NCBI RefSeq assembly: GCF_031456835.1
Contig: NZ_JAVDVK010000001.1
Location: forward strand, 2,418,001-2,482,000
Direction: 5' to 3'
Source of the DNA: Leifsonia shinshuensis
Lineage (GTDB): Bacteria > Actinomycetota > Actinomycetes > Actinomycetales > Microbacteriaceae
DNA length: 64,000 nucleotides
Every line of letters begins with the position of its first letter. Position 1 is the stretch's first letter. The position numbers were made by a program, and so were the translations under genes. This document shows, in pieces, positions 41,146 through 51,394 of the stretch. The notes below the pieces were generated by a model. It did no database searches. It was not told the DNA's origin and was given only the letters and a program-made list of their open reading frames with translations.

Positions 41146-44100
41146 TCATCGCTTCCGGAGTGTGGGGCGGCGGCGCAGCAGCATCAGGCCGATGCCGGCC
41201 ACGAGGGCGGCAAGCGCCGTCAGTGCCCAGGCGCCGGACGCCAGCAGGTCGCTGCCGGTGCTCGCCAGACCGTGCACGCCCGGGTCCGTCACCGTAGCGC
41301 ACGCGGTCGCCGCGTCGCCGCAGCGTCCGTCACCGGTGGAGGCGTCCCACGGGCCCGCGGGCATCTCCACCGTCGCACGGTTGGTGATGTCCTGCGGGGC
41401 GATCAGCGTCGCGACCACCGTGATCGTCGCGGTGGCTCCACGAGCGACACCCGGCAGCACCCAGTGGAGGTTGCCGTCGGCGGTCGTCGTGGCCGCGGGG
41501 CTCGTGCGGGTGACGCGCAGCCCGCCCGGGAGCAGGTCCGTCACCGCCACATCCTTCGCGTCGAGCTGGCCGTCGTTCGTCACCGTGATCGTGTAGGTGA
41601 TGCTGTCGCCGACCGCCGCCGTGGGCCGGTCCGCCGCCTTCGCGATCTTCAGGTGCCCGACATCGAAGCGGTTGGTGACCGTCACGGTAGCCGCCGCGCC
41701 CGCGCCGATCACGACCGTGCCGTCGGCGGGGTCCATCGTGGTGGCGGTGGCGAGACCCGCATCCGTCTCGGTGATCGAGCAGGATGCGCCGGCGATGAGG
41801 CCGTCGATCGTCGCGGTGTAGCCGTTGGCCTTCGAGAGGACGACCTTCCCGCCGTCGGCCAGGGCGATCGGGGTGACCACGCCGTCCACGTCGTAGGTGC
41901 AGACGACGGCCATGGTGAACGGTCCGGCGCCGAAGGACGCCACCCCGTCGCCGATGCGCTTCTTGTCGATGACGAGCGAGCCGGTAGCGAAGGTGTTGGT
42001 GATCGTCACCTCGGCAGGCGCGCCGGCCGGAACCGTCACCCCTCCGGACGGCGTCACCGCGACGGCCGTGGCGCCGCCCGTACCGGTCTCGGTCGTGTCG
42101 CAGTGGGCGCCCTGGATGAGGCCCGTCACCGTCGCGCTGTAGCCGTTGGCCGCATCCAGCGTCACCTGTCCGCCGTCGGGCAGCGGGATGGTGAGCGTCG
42201 CGCCGTCCTTCTGCCAGGTGCAGACGAGCTGCGCCGTGAACGGTCCGTCGCCGTAGCGGGCGACGCCGTCGCCGGTGCGCTGCTTGACGATGCTCACGCT
42301 GCCGGCCGAGAAGGTGTTGGTCACGCTGACCGTCACGGTCGGGATGCTGCCGTCGGCGGCGCCGGGGATGGTGACGGTCGGCGTGTCGACGGTGTGGCCG
42401 GTGGCGCCCCCGTCGGTGGTCTCGGCCACCGAGCACTGGGTGCCGACCGGGAACAGCCCGGGCACGGTGAGGGTCTCGCCGCCGCGGATCACCACGTCGC
42501 CGTCGAACAGGGTCTGGTCGCCGTCATAGACGCACGTCGCGTGGACGGTGAAGGGTCCGTCGCCGTAGTCGCCCGCGGCATCCCCGTCGACGATCTTGGT
42601 GATCGCCAGCGCACCGGCGGCGTAGTGGTTGACGATCTCCGCGGTCGTCGGCTGTCCGCTGTCGCCGAGGGCGATCGTCGCCTGGCTGCCGTCCGTGGCG
42701 GCCGCGCCGTCGACCGAAAAGCCGACGTGGTTCGGAGCCGCGGCGGCCCCGGCCGGGTCCGTCTCGGTTACGACGCAGGAGGCGTGTGCGGGCAGGCCGG
42801 CGATGGTGTGCGACTGACCGTCCTGCAGGGAGAACGCCGCGTCCCCGGCGGCGAGCGGGATGCTCTGGCCGAGCGGGGCGGTGCACGTGACGCCGACGCC
42901 GAACGGCCCGAAGGTGCCGGCCGTCGCGGCCGTGTCCACGTGCTTGGAGACGGTCAGGTCCGCGGTGCCGTAGTCGTTGACGATGGCGACCTTCTGGGCA
43001 GCCGGGACGGGGGCCGTGGCGTCGGCCGCCGCGATCGTGACCGAACCCGGGGTGACACTTCGGCTGGACTCGCCGTACGACCCGGCGGAGCCGTGCTCCG
43101 TCACCGCGCACTGCGCGCCGGTCGGGATGCCATCGATGCGGGCCGTGTACTGGTTCGCCGCGCTCAGCGTGACGGAGGCGTTGGTCCCGAGATCGACGGC
43201 GACGCCGCCCACCGTGCACGAGACGTCGGCCTGGAAGCTGGCCGGGGCGTATTGCGCCGCCGCGCCCGTGACCGTCTTCGTGATCTGCAGCGGGCCGCCG
43301 GTGAGGATGACGCCCGCCTTGATCGGCTCCTGCGGTCCGGCCGGCTGCGAACCCGAGACATAGGTCGGGTAGAAGCCGAACGAGTTCCAGGCCCGGACGG
43401 CGGTGACTGGCGCGGAAACCGGCGCGCGGTGGTCTCCTGCGGCGGTGGTCGGGATGTTCGTGCTCGTGTAGGTGACCTTCACCGTGGCGCCCGCGGCCAG
43501 CGTCCCCGTGGCGGTGCCGCTGAAGTCGAAGACCATCTTGAGGCCCGTGACATCGGCGGCCTGGATGCCGGAGCCGAGCTGGCTCGCCGGCAGCCACGAT
43601 CCCGCGGGGCACGACTGGCCCGGCGTGATGTCGGCGGCGCACGGCTTCGCCGCGGTCGTGACGAACCACGACATGGTCGCCCCGGCCGCATCCACCGACG
43701 GGAGGAACGTCAGGTCGCCGTTGAAGCGCGGGGTGTACACGGACCCGCGCGGCGACGAGTCCACGACGCCGGTGTCACCCGGGTAGGGCAGCACGTCGAC
43801 CGCCGTGAGCGTCTTGGCGGCGACGTTCCCGCCGTTGACCATCTCGAGCTTCCAGTCGTCGATCGCGCCGATCGCGCTGACCGCGGCGCACGGGTAGCGG
43901 TAGTAGCCGTCGCTGTCCGCGGTGCACGGCAGGGCCGGGTTCACCGTGTTCTGCGCCAGCCCTGTGGAGGACTTCACGCCCTTGGAGGCCGTGAACGAGC
44001 CCTGCGAGAGCGTCGTGACGACGTTGCTCGTCGAGCAGGTGTTCGCCGCGAACGTCACCGCGCGACCGTTGCCGGGGTTCAGCGCGGTGCAGTCGGCGGA

Positions 44101-47100
44101 GGCGAGCTGACGATCCGTGCTCACGCCGAAGGTGTTGAGCGCGGTGCTCGACGGCGGGAGGCCCGGCTTGATCTGCAGGGCGATGGTGACGCTGTACGTC
44201 TCACCGGGTGCCAGCTGCGAGCCCGCGGGCCAGGTGAACCGGATCGTCCGCGACGCGGGGTCGTAGGTTCGCGTGATGGTCGCTCCGTCGGTGGGCAGCG
44301 TCCCGCCCGTCGAGGTGCTGTAGACCGGCACGTTCGTCGGCACGTAAAGCAGCGAGCCGTCCACGGGGAGCGTGTCGGTCACCACCGGGTTCGGCAGGAT
44401 GCCGGTTCCCGTGTTCTTGAAGCGCAGCGTCCAGTTCACCTCGCGGCCGGAAGCCGCCTGGCCCGGACTCGTCTTCTCGACGGCCAGCTTGGCCGTGCCC
44501 GGGTCGACGGTGAAGTTCGCGCTCGCGGTCGCCTGCTGCGCGTGCACGTCGTTGTAGGAGGCGTCGGCGGTCACGGTGTCGGACACGGTGCCCGCGGCGG
44601 TCTCGCCGGGCATGGGCTGGGCGACGGCGGTCGAGGTCACCGGACCACTGCCGTCGCGGAGCGTCGTCCGCAGCGACAGCGCGAGCGTGACCTCGTCGAC
44701 GTCGTTGGATGCGGCGAACGCGGCGCCGTCCGCGCGCGAGTACGTGAACCGGAGGCCGGTCACGTCCGCCGCCGCGACGCCCGCGGGCAGCGCGGCCGAG
44801 CCGAGAGCCGTCGGCGTCCCGCTCTGCCACTGCGCGGACGCGCCCTGGCCGGTGCGCGCATCCACCTGGACGCGGTCGGCGCCGGTCGGCGTGTTCGGCA
44901 GGGTGAACGACTTCAGGGTGAAGGCGTTCCAGAAGGAGTCGTCCGAATCCTCGATCACGAGCAGCTTCGGCGACAGTGTGCCGGTCGAGCGCGCGCGGAG
45001 GTTGACCTGGATCGGGTCCGCCGGCTTCGCCTGAAGGGTGCTCGTCGGGTTGAAGGTCTTGCCGGTCGTGACCTGGAGGTTGCCGTTCTGCAAGGTAACG
45101 GCGGCGCTCTGCGCGTCGGCGGCCTGCACGGCCGGGTAGACGTCGTCGTGCAGCGTCGCGTGCGCGGTGTTGTTCACCGTGCTCGGTGCGGGTGCGGCGC
45201 CTCCGGTGCGCGTCGTCGTCCGCAGCTGAGCGGTCAGCGTGAGCCCGACCGTCTGCTGCGGGGCTATGGTGCCGCCGGTGCCGTCGGCGCCCTGGGCGTT
45301 CGTGCCGCGCAGGAGTGCGCTGACGGCCACGACGTCGCTCAGCTGCGCGGACGTGAGCGCCTGAGCCTGAGCGAGCGTGAGGGTCTCGGTGGTCTCGGTG
45401 CCGTCGGCCGCGCGGTGCAGCACGGAGACGCTGCTCTGCGACGGCTGCACGCCGGCCGCCTGCGAGAGGTCGACCGCGATCTTGGTCAGCGTGAACTGCT
45501 CGAACGGATTGCCGGCCGCGTCGTACGGGGCGAAGACGCACGGGTCGGTAGTGGCGGCGTTCACGCACTCCGTCGGATCGGAGAGACGCAGCTGCCAGGT
45601 GTTGCTGGTCGACGTGTTCGTCGCCGTGGTGGTGTACGTCGTGGTGGGGTAGGCGGACGCGGGCACGTCCGGCTGCGGGATCACCAGCGTCGTCGGCGAG
45701 GCGGTCTTGGTGACCTTCGTCGTGAACGTCGGGTCGACGATCGTCACGTGGTCGTCCGCGTCGCGGGCGACCGGAGCCCCGCTCGCGGGCTGTGCGGTCA
45801 CGCGGACGCTGTTGTCCACCGCGCCGGGCGAGCCGGCCATGTTGAACGTGCGGCTCCCGGTGACCCAGTCGGTCGGGCCGCCGCTGCGGGCGCTGTTCCG
45901 GATGGTCAGGTCGAGGTGGATGCTGCGACCGCCCGGCTGGCTGCTGGCGCTGACGCTCGCGACACCGCTGCCGACGGCCGGCGCGCTCGGGTCACCGGTG
46001 GCCTGGATGCGCACCGCCCGGTTCGGGCTCTCGACCACCGTCAGGCGCACACCCTGGGTGCTCGCGCGCTGGGCCGGAGTCAGCGTGTAGCCGGGGAAGG
46101 CGCCGTCGCACGCGCCCGCACTGGGGCAGGCCGACGAGGTGATGTCGTTCCACTGCGTGCCGTCGAACAGCTCCACCTTCGAGACCTGGTCCCACCGGAT
46201 CAGCGGGTCGTAGCTGGCGCCCTGGGTCGGCGTCGCGGTGATCGCGTCGATCCGCGCGAGGTCGAAGGCATCGAAAACGCTGCCGTCGACCGGGCTCGGG
46301 ACGGCCGGGTCCTGGATGGTCATGGAGCTCATCCCGCTGACTTGGCTGCCCCAGCCCAGCGTCACGCCGGTGGTGGTTCCGCTCTGGGCCTGGACGACCT
46401 TGGTGCCGTCCCAGCTCTTGGCGGCGAGGAGCGGCCCCGGGCCGCCCGTGGTCGCCTGGACTCCGGCGGTGGCGCAGTCGACCGCGGGCTGGCTGGTCAC
46501 CGCGGTGCCCCCGGCCACCGTGCCGGACGCCTGCGCGAGCGAGCAGTTCTGGTACGGGGTGACCGTCGGGTAGGCGCCCGGGTTGGTCGGGCCGCTCCCG
46601 TCGCGCAGCTGCGCGCGAGCGGTGAAGCCGATGGCCGGCTTCACGTTCGTGGCCTGTCCGAAGCCGCCGGCGTCGGCGAACGTGAAGCGCAGGCCCTGCA
46701 GCTGGGTGTGTGTCGTGCCGTTGGGCAGGACATTGTCGAGGACGGCCGAGTAGGTCTTCGAAGCCGCCGTCGCATCCACCACCGTCAGCGTCTTCCACGT
46801 CGTGCCGTCGGTCGTGTACTCGATGGTGAGCGTGGATCCGGCCGGGACGCCCGTGGAGGCGATGGTGGTGGCGTCGAACGCGTTCCAGTACGCCGCGGAT
46901 GCGGGGTCCTGCGGCTCGGTGATCACGATCGTGTTCGGGCGGACCGAGCTGGTGCCGGTCGGCGTCTGCGCCGAGAGCTGCACGAGGCTGGTGCCGCCGG
47001 GGACGACCGTGCTCGGCGTGATCGTCTTGTCGAGGGTCAGCTTCACCTCGGGGAAGTACACGTCGAGGTTCGCCGTGGCGTCGTCGGTCGCGGTGCCCGC

Positions 47101-48699
47101 CGGGTTGGTGCCGTCCACCTCCACGGTGTTCGCGTAGCTGACGAAGCCGGACCCGGCAGGGCCGGCGTCGGTGCTGGTCTTGACGGTGAAGGGGATGCTC
47201 GCGGAGGCGCCGGTGGCGATCGTGCCGGTGTAGACGATCTCGAAGCCGGTGAGGTGCTGGCCGGAGGACAGCGTCGGCGTTGCCGGGAGGCCGGAGGCCT
47301 GATCGAACGCGGAGTCGGCCGGAGCGGAGCCCGAGTCGACGAGCCAGTGCACGGTCCCGGCGGTCGCACCCTGCGGCCACGCGGCTCCTGCGGTGAAGCC
47401 GCCGAAGGTCACGTCGTCGGTGAAGAACGTCCCCGATCCGGGCTCCCGCACGGTCAGGCTGGTGAGCGGGCCGGTCGACGTGTTCTTCGCAGTGACCGTC
47501 GCCACGGACGACTCGCCCGCCGGGATCTGGGGGTCGACGAACGACTTGCCCGCCGCGACGCTGACCGTGAGCGGTGCGACGACCTGCTGCGCGCTCGCGG
47601 GCGGCGCCTGGCCGTCGCCGGACGGCGTGCTGACGGTCGCTCCGACCTGGTTGGTGCGGGTGCCGCCCGCGACGAGGCTGCCGCCCCCGGTGCGCCCGTT
47701 CGCGCGCTGCGCGAGCGTCAGTGCCACCGAACCGGCGGAGCCGCCGGCCTGGATCGTGGCGCCCGCCGACGAGGAGAAGACGAAGCGGAGACCTGTCACG
47801 TCCGCGGGCTGCACGCCGGCCGGCAGTGCGGGTGCCGCCCCGACCGGTCCCGCGACGTCTCCGCCGGCGGTCACCGCGACGACCTGTACCTGATCGGCCC
47901 CGGCCGGGAAGGTGACGGCGCCGAAGCCGGCGAAGTCGTAGTACTCGAAAGTGCTGCCGGCGGCCGTCGGGTCGGCCGGCTCGGCGACGGTGAGACTGCT
48001 CGCCGGGATGTTGGAGGTGTTCTTCACGGTCAGGGCGACCTGCGAGGTCTCGCCCGGGTTGTACTGCGTCGACGACGGGGTCCACGTCTTCGACACGGTC
48101 GCTTCGATCACATCCGGCACGTGCACGGTCACCGGCACGTCGCCGGCGACGGTCGACGCATTGGTGGCCTGGAACGTGGCCGTGTTGGTCAGGGTGACGC
48201 CGTCCTGGTCCTTGGCCACATCCTCCGGCATGGTCACCTGGATCTGGACGGAGCCGGTCGTGCCGGCCGCGAGGCCCGTGCTGGCCGGGACGGTGTTCGG
48301 GACGTTGTCGGCGAAGGCGACCGTCACCGTGTTCCCGTTCACCGTCGTGGTGACGCTGCCCGCGCCGACCACGGTCGGCTTGCCGACGATCTGGAGCGGT
48401 GCCGGCACCGGGTCGGTGAGCACCGCATTCACACAGCCCGTCGTGGTCGACGAGCACCCGTAGTTGATCGTGTAGAGGAAGGTCTGCCCCGGCTGCACTT
48501 CGGTGACATCTGCCGTCTTCGAGATGTTCAGCACGCCGGACCCGAGGTCGTCCGCGTTGGCAGCGGGCGCTCCGATGGCGAGGGCGCCGATCAGCGCGAG
48601 CACGACGCCGGCGGCGACGCTGGCCGGGGCGTGCAGCGTCCGGCGGGCGACGTGGCGGGCACGGGACGGCAGGAGGAACGAGCGGAGTCGGGTAAGCAC
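41146..48699 (-). CDS. Giant LAxTG-anchored surface protein with DUF5979-like repeats
   Basis: 2517 aa from GTG at 48699, preferred over an ATG at 48759 because AAGGA lies 7 nt upstream. Signal peptide (hydrophobic VAAGVVLALIGALAIGAPAANA). The first ~1900 residues are DUF11/isopeptide-type beta domains with few cysteines. Next come five repeats of ~105 aa of DUF5979 type (each with G-P-F-T/G-V and a C-x-V-T/S-E-T motif), one DUF11 domain (~2385-2480), and a sortase tail: LASTG, hydrophobic helix, RRRPTLRKR. Cna-like D/E and K pairs could form isopeptide crosslinks. Probably a stiff adhesive stalk. Promoter site B shows the same tandem GGGTGAA element as the other giant protein. Confidence 0.9.
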   Translation of the reverse strand: MLTRLRSFLLPSRARHVARRTLHAPASVAAGVVLALIGALAIGAPAANADDLGSGVLNISKTADVTEVQPGQTFLYTINYGCSSTTTGCVNAVLTDPVPAPLQIVGKPTVVGAGSVTTTVNGNTVTVAFADNVPNTVPASTGLAAGTTGSVQIQVTMPEDVAKDQDGVTLTNTATFQATNASTVAGDVPVTVHVPDVIEATVSKTWTPSSTQYNPGETSQVALTVKNTSNIPASSLTVAEPADPTAAGSTFEYYDFAGFGAVTFPAGADQVQVVAVTAGGDVAGPVGAAPALPAGVQPADVTGLRFVFSSSAGATIQAGGSAGSVALTLAQRANGRTGGGSLVAGGTRTNQVGATVSTPSGDGQAPPASAQQVVAPLTVSVAAGKSFVDPQIPAGESSVATVTAKNTSTGPLTSLTVREPGSGTFFTDDVTFGGFTAGAAWPQGATAGTVHWLVDSGSAPADSAFDQASGLPATPTLSSGQHLTGFEIVYTGTIATGASASIPFTVKTSTDAGPAGSGFVSYANTVEVDGTNPAGTATDDATANLDVYFPEVKLTLDKTITPSTVVPGGTSLVQLSAQTPTGTSSVRPNTIVITEPQDPASAAYWNAFDATTIASTGVPAGSTLTIEYTTDGTTWKTLTVVDATAASKTYSAVLDNVLPNGTTHTQLQGLRFTFADAGGFGQATNVKPAIGFTARAQLRDGSGPTNPGAYPTVTPYQNCSLAQASGTVAGGTAVTSQPAVDCATAGVQATTGGPGPLLAAKSWDGTKVVQAQSGTTTGVTLGWGSQVSGMSSMTIQDPAVPSPVDGSVFDAFDLARIDAITATPTQGASYDPLIRWDQVSKVELFDGTQWNDITSSACPSAGACDGAFPGYTLTPAQRASTQGVRLTVVESPNRAVRIQATGDPSAPAVGSGVASVSASSQPGGRSIHLDLTIRNSARSGGPTDWVTGSRTFNMAGSPGAVDNSVRVTAQPASGAPVARDADDHVTIVDPTFTTKVTKTASPTTLVIPQPDVPASAYPTTTYTTTATNTSTSNTWQLRLSDPTECVNAATTDPCVFAPYDAAGNPFEQFTLTKIAVDLSQAAGVQPSQSSVSVLHRAADGTETTETLTLAQAQALTSAQLSDVVAVSALLRGTNAQGADGTGGTIAPQQTVGLTLTAQLRTTTRTGGAAPAPSTVNNTAHATLHDDVYPAVQAADAQSAAVTLQNGNLQVTTGKTFNPTSTLQAKPADPIQVNLRARSTGTLSPKLLVIEDSDDSFWNAFTLKSFTLPNTPTGADRVQVDARTGQGASAQWQSGTPTALGSAALPAGVAAADVTGLRFTYSRADGAAFAASNDVDEVTLALSLRTTLRDGSGPVTSTAVAQPMPGETAAGTVSDTVTADASYNDVHAQQATASANFTVDPGTAKLAVEKTSPGQAASGREVNWTLRFKNTGTGILPNPVVTDTLPVDGSLLYVPTNVPVYSTSTGGTLPTDGATITRTYDPASRTIRFTWPAGSQLAPGETYSVTIALQIKPGLPPSSTALNTFGVSTDRQLASADCTALNPGNGRAVTFAANTCSTSNVVTTLSQGSFTASKGVKSSTGLAQNTVNPALPCTADSDGYYRYPCAAVSAIGAIDDWKLEMVNGGNVAAKTLTAVDVLPYPGDTGVVDSSPRGSVYTPRFNGDLTFLPSVDAAGATMSWFVTTAAKPCAADITPGQSCPAGSWLPASQLGSGIQAADVTGLKMVFDFSGTATGTLAAGATVKVTYTSTNIPTTAAGDHRAPVSAPVTAVRAWNSFGFYPTYVSGSQPAGPQEPIKAGVILTGGPLQITKTVTGAAAQYAPASFQADVSCTVGGVAVDLGTNASVTLSAANQYTARIDGIPTGAQCAVTEHGSAGSYGESSRSVTPGSVTIAAADATAPVPAAQKVAIVNDYGTADLTVSKHVDTAATAGTFGPFGVGVTCTAPLGQSIPLAAGDAAFSLQDGQSHTIAGLPAHASCVVTETDPAGAAAAPNHVGFSVDGAAATDGSQATIALGDSGQPTTAEIVNHYAAGALAITKIVDGDAAGDYGDGPFTVHATCVYDGDQTLFDGDVVIRGGETLTVPGLFPVGTQCSVAETTDGGATGHTVDTPTVTIPGAADGSIPTVTVSVTNTFSAGSVSIVKQRTGDGVARYGDGPFTAQLVCTWQKDGATLTIPLPDGGQVTLDAANGYSATVTGLIQGAHCDTTETGTGGATAVAVTPSGGVTVPAGAPAEVTITNTFATGSLVIDKKRIGDGVASFGAGPFTMAVVCTYDVDGVVTPIALADGGKVVLSKANGYTATIDGLIAGASCSITETDAGLATATTMDPADGTVVIGAGAAATVTVTNRFDVGHLKIAKAADRPTAAVGDSITYTITVTNDGQLDAKDVAVTDLLPGGLRVTRTSPAATTTADGNLHWVLPGVARGATATITVVATLIAPQDITNRATVEMPAGPWDASTGDGRCGDAATACATVTDPGVHGLASTGSDLLASGAWALTALAALVAGIGLMLLRRRPTLRKR

Positions 48700-48763
48700 G
48701 AGGTGTCCTTCTGGCAGAACGGGGGCGGGCGTGCGGGAACACGCGTCGCCGTCGGGCATTCGG

Positions 48764-48815
48764 AGTCTGCCGATCCCTGGGCCTCAAGATGGCCGTTTTC
48801 ACCCCCGATTCACCC
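48764..48815 (-). promoter_or_regulatory. Tandem GGGTGAA promoter element, site B (second surface protein)
   Basis: On the minus strand GGGTGAA at 48815-48809 and 48804-48798 (11 bp apart), then 28 nt later CAGACT (48769-48764) as the -10-like hexamer. The element is 65-116 nt upstream of the GTG start. Same geometry as sites A, C and D. Confidence 0.65.
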
Positions 48816-48850
48816 GGGCGCGGGACGGATCACCCCCGCACTGGGCACAC

Positions 48851-49585
48851 TCAGGGCAGCACGACGAGAAGGGCAGCGGTCGCCGCCCAGCACAACGCGA
48901 CGAACACCGTGTCGGGCGCCCTCCACCGCATCGGCCGCCGCTCGGTGCGCGTCGGGTGCGCTCCGAACGCGCGCGACTCCATGGCGAGCGCGACCCGATC
49001 GGCGTGCCGGATGCTCGACGCGATCAGCGGGACCGCCGCGGCGGATGCGCGCCGGACGGCCGCGACCGTACCTCGTCCGGGCGCCACCCCGCGCAGCCGC
49101 AGCGCCTGTCCGAGCTGGGCGGCGTCCGCGGCGAAGCGCGGCACGAAACGGTACGCGGCGACGGCCGTGTAGCTGAAGCGGTACGGGATGCGCAGCTGCG
49201 CGGTGAGCGCCCGGGCGAAGTCGGGTCCGGTCGTCGTGAGTCCCCCGATGAGGGCGAGGGCGACCAGCGCCGTGATGCGAAGCGCCGTCGTCAGCCCCGC
49301 GAGGACCGCGCCGGCGGGATGCCCCCACAGCGCGAACCCCGCCGTCATGAGCAGGGCGGCGGCGGGAAGCCCGACGAGCAGAAGAGCGAGGGTCCGGCCC
49401 CGCGGCCGAGCGCCCACGAGCACGACCAGCACCGCACCAACTGTCAGCGACAGCGCGACGGCCGGCTCACGGGCGACGAGCAGGACGATCCAGGCCGGGA
49501 CGACCGCCGCGACCTTCGCCAGCGGGTTCAAACGGCGCAGCGCTCCGGGGGCGACGCGCATGCCTGTCTCCGACTCCGTCATCAC
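48851..49585 (-). CDS. ecfT: Energy-coupling factor transporter transmembrane protein EcfT
   Basis: 244 aa, overlapping the ATPase gene stop by 4 bp. An N-terminal RLNPLAKVAAVV start and hydrophobic helices (about 25-45, 48-65, 70-90, 105-125, 220-240) flank a cytoplasmic coupling region with AYRFVPRFAADA, LRLRG and AMESRAFG; the R-G-containing coupling helices that contact the ATPases are recognisable. It would form the scaffold linking the fused ATPase with an S component, possibly the one at 35857. Confidence 0.88.
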   Translation of the reverse strand: MMTESETGMRVAPGALRRLNPLAKVAAVVPAWIVLLVAREPAVALSLTVGAVLVVLVGARPRGRTLALLLVGLPAAALLMTAGFALWGHPAGAVLAGLTTALRITALVALALIGGLTTTGPDFARALTAQLRIPYRFSYTAVAAYRFVPRFAADAAQLGQALRLRGVAPGRGTVAAVRRASAAAVPLIASSIRHADRVALAMESRAFGAHPTRTERRPMRWRAPDTVFVALCWAATAALLVVLP

Positions 49586-51366
49586 GACCCCGGGAGATCG
49601 GCCAGCCGGGTGATCCCCCGCAGCGCCTCCGGAACAGCGGCCGCGGCGAGCGCTCGTGCGAGCGGAGGCTGCCGGAGGCCGTGCGCCTCGAGCAGGGAGC
49701 GGTCCGCGAGGATGCGGCTGGTCGCATCCACCGCCGCCAGCCGCCCGTCGTCGACGATCGCGATGCGCGTGGCGTAGTCGCCGATCAGCCCGAGGTCGTG
49801 GGTCACGACGATCACCGTTGTGCCCTCGGCGTTGAGGCGCGCGAGCAGGCCCAGCAGCTCGTCCGCCCGCGCGCGGTCCTGCCCGTAGGTGGGCTCGTCG
49901 AGCACCAGCACGGATGCGCCGGCGATGAGCGCCGTGCCGACCGAGAGCCTCCGCTTCTGGCCTCCCGAGAGGAGGAACGGATGCGACGCGCGCTGGGCGT
50001 CGAGGTCGAGCACCGTGAGAATCCGGTCGACGCGCTCCTGCACCTCGGCCGCGGGCAGCCGCCGACGCCGCAGGCCGACCGACAGCTCGTCCTCCACGGT
50101 CGTGGCGACGAACTGGTGCTCCGGGTTCTGGAAGACGAACCCGATCTCCTGGCCCTCGGTCGCGCGACGGCGTCGTGCCGGGTCGGCGCCGCCGACCGCG
50201 ACGCGACCGCGCGGCGCCCGTCGGAGGCCCGCGATCGCCTGGATCAAGGTCGTCTTGCCCGCGCCGTTCGGGCCGACGACGGCGAGGAACTCACCGGGTT
50301 CGACGCGGAGGGAGACATCGTCCAGGATGCGTCTGCCGCCGCGTTCGACGGTCAGCCGGTCGACGGCGACGACCGGGGCCGCGGCGACCGGCGCCCCGAC
50401 CGACGGCCTCCCGACCTCGGCGCCGGGTGCCGCCTCCGCGCGCACGCCGGCCGGCACAGCACCAGCGGCCGCCAGCGCGTCGGTCAGCTCCTCGGGAGTG
50501 AGCGGCAGCGGGTCGAGCCGCACGCCCGCTCGCCGCAGCCGCAACGCAGCGGCCGTCGGCGCCGGAAGCCAGACACCGAGCGCGGCCAGCTCCTCCGCGC
50601 GCTCGCGGAGCACCTCGCGCACTGGTCCGCGTGCGAACGGCCGTCCCGCGCCGTCGAGCACCAGCACGGTGTCCGCGACGCCGAGCGCACGATCGACGTC
50701 GTGCTCGATCAGCACCACCGAGCGGGCGGACCCCGGCCCGGTGAGCGCACCCAGCACCCGGTACACCTCGTCCGCGCCCGCCGGGTCGATGTTCGAGGTG
50801 GGCTCGTCGAGCACCAGCAGGGGCGACTCCAGCGCCAGAGCGCAGGCGATCGCGAGCCGCTGCTTCGCGCCGCCCGAGAGGATGTCCGGGTCGTCGTGGC
50901 GCCGCTCCCACAGGCCGACTGCACGAAGTGCCGCCTCCGCGCGGACCTCGATCTCCGCGGCGGGGACGAGCCGGTTCTCCGGTCCGAAGCAGACCTCGTC
51001 GAGCACCGTGCGCGTGACGAGCTGCGCATCCGGATCCTGGAAGACCATCGCCGCGTGCTCGCTCAGCTCGGCCACCGTCGCGTCGCGCGCCGACCGCCCG
51101 CCGACCATCACCGAGCCGTGCAGCTCGGCCGGAACCGCGTGCGGCACCAGCCCGTTCAGGGTCAGCGCCAGGGTCGACTTCCCGCAGCCGCTCGGGCCCA
51201 GCACAAGCAGCACTTCGCTGGGCGCTACCGCGAGGTCGACGCCGTCCGGCGTCCACGCTGTCGCGCCCTCGTGCCGCACCCCCACGCCGTCGAGGACGGC
51301 GGCGGCCCCGGCTGCCGCCACGTCGCCCCGCTCGGTCGGCGAGCGGTCGAATCCCGGGACGCGCAC
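49582..51366 (-). CDS. Double ABC ATPase of an ECF transporter (EcfA-EcfA' fusion)
   Basis: 594 aa containing two complete ABC domains. Domain 1 (about residues 22-270) has GPSGCGKST, LSGGAKQRLAI and LLVLDEPTS. Domain 2 (~345-575) has GPNGAGKTT, LSGGQKRRLSV and VLVLDEPTYG. Fusion of the two EcfA subunits is common in actinobacteria. Upstream spacing to the LuxR gene is 28 bp, with the LuxR gene reading the same way from further right. Confidence 0.92.
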   Translation of the reverse strand: MRVPGFDRSPTERGDVAAAGAAAVLDGVGVRHEGATAWTPDGVDLAVAPSEVLLVLGPSGCGKSTLALTLNGLVPHAVPAELHGSVMVGGRSARDATVAELSEHAAMVFQDPDAQLVTRTVLDEVCFGPENRLVPAAEIEVRAEAALRAVGLWERRHDDPDILSGGAKQRLAIACALALESPLLVLDEPTSNIDPAGADEVYRVLGALTGPGSARSVVLIEHDVDRALGVADTVLVLDGAGRPFARGPVREVLRERAEELAALGVWLPAPTAAALRLRRAGVRLDPLPLTPEELTDALAAAGAVPAGVRAEAAPGAEVGRPSVGAPVAAAPVVAVDRLTVERGGRRILDDVSLRVEPGEFLAVVGPNGAGKTTLIQAIAGLRRAPRGRVAVGGADPARRRRATEGQEIGFVFQNPEHQFVATTVEDELSVGLRRRRLPAAEVQERVDRILTVLDLDAQRASHPFLLSGGQKRRLSVGTALIAGASVLVLDEPTYGQDRARADELLGLLARLNAEGTTVIVVTHDLGLIGDYATRIAIVDDGRLAAVDATSRILADRSLLEAHGLRQPPLARALAAAAVPEALRGITRLADLPGS

Positions 51367-51394
51367 GGCACCACGCTACGGCATCCCGGGCCGC

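Noticed and set aside
40936-49176. Uninterrupted plus-strand frame of 2746 codons opposite the second surface protein
   Set aside because: Arg/Gly/Asp-dominated low-complexity translation with no domain, signal or ribosome site. It is an antisense artefact of high GC in the third codon position of the real gene.
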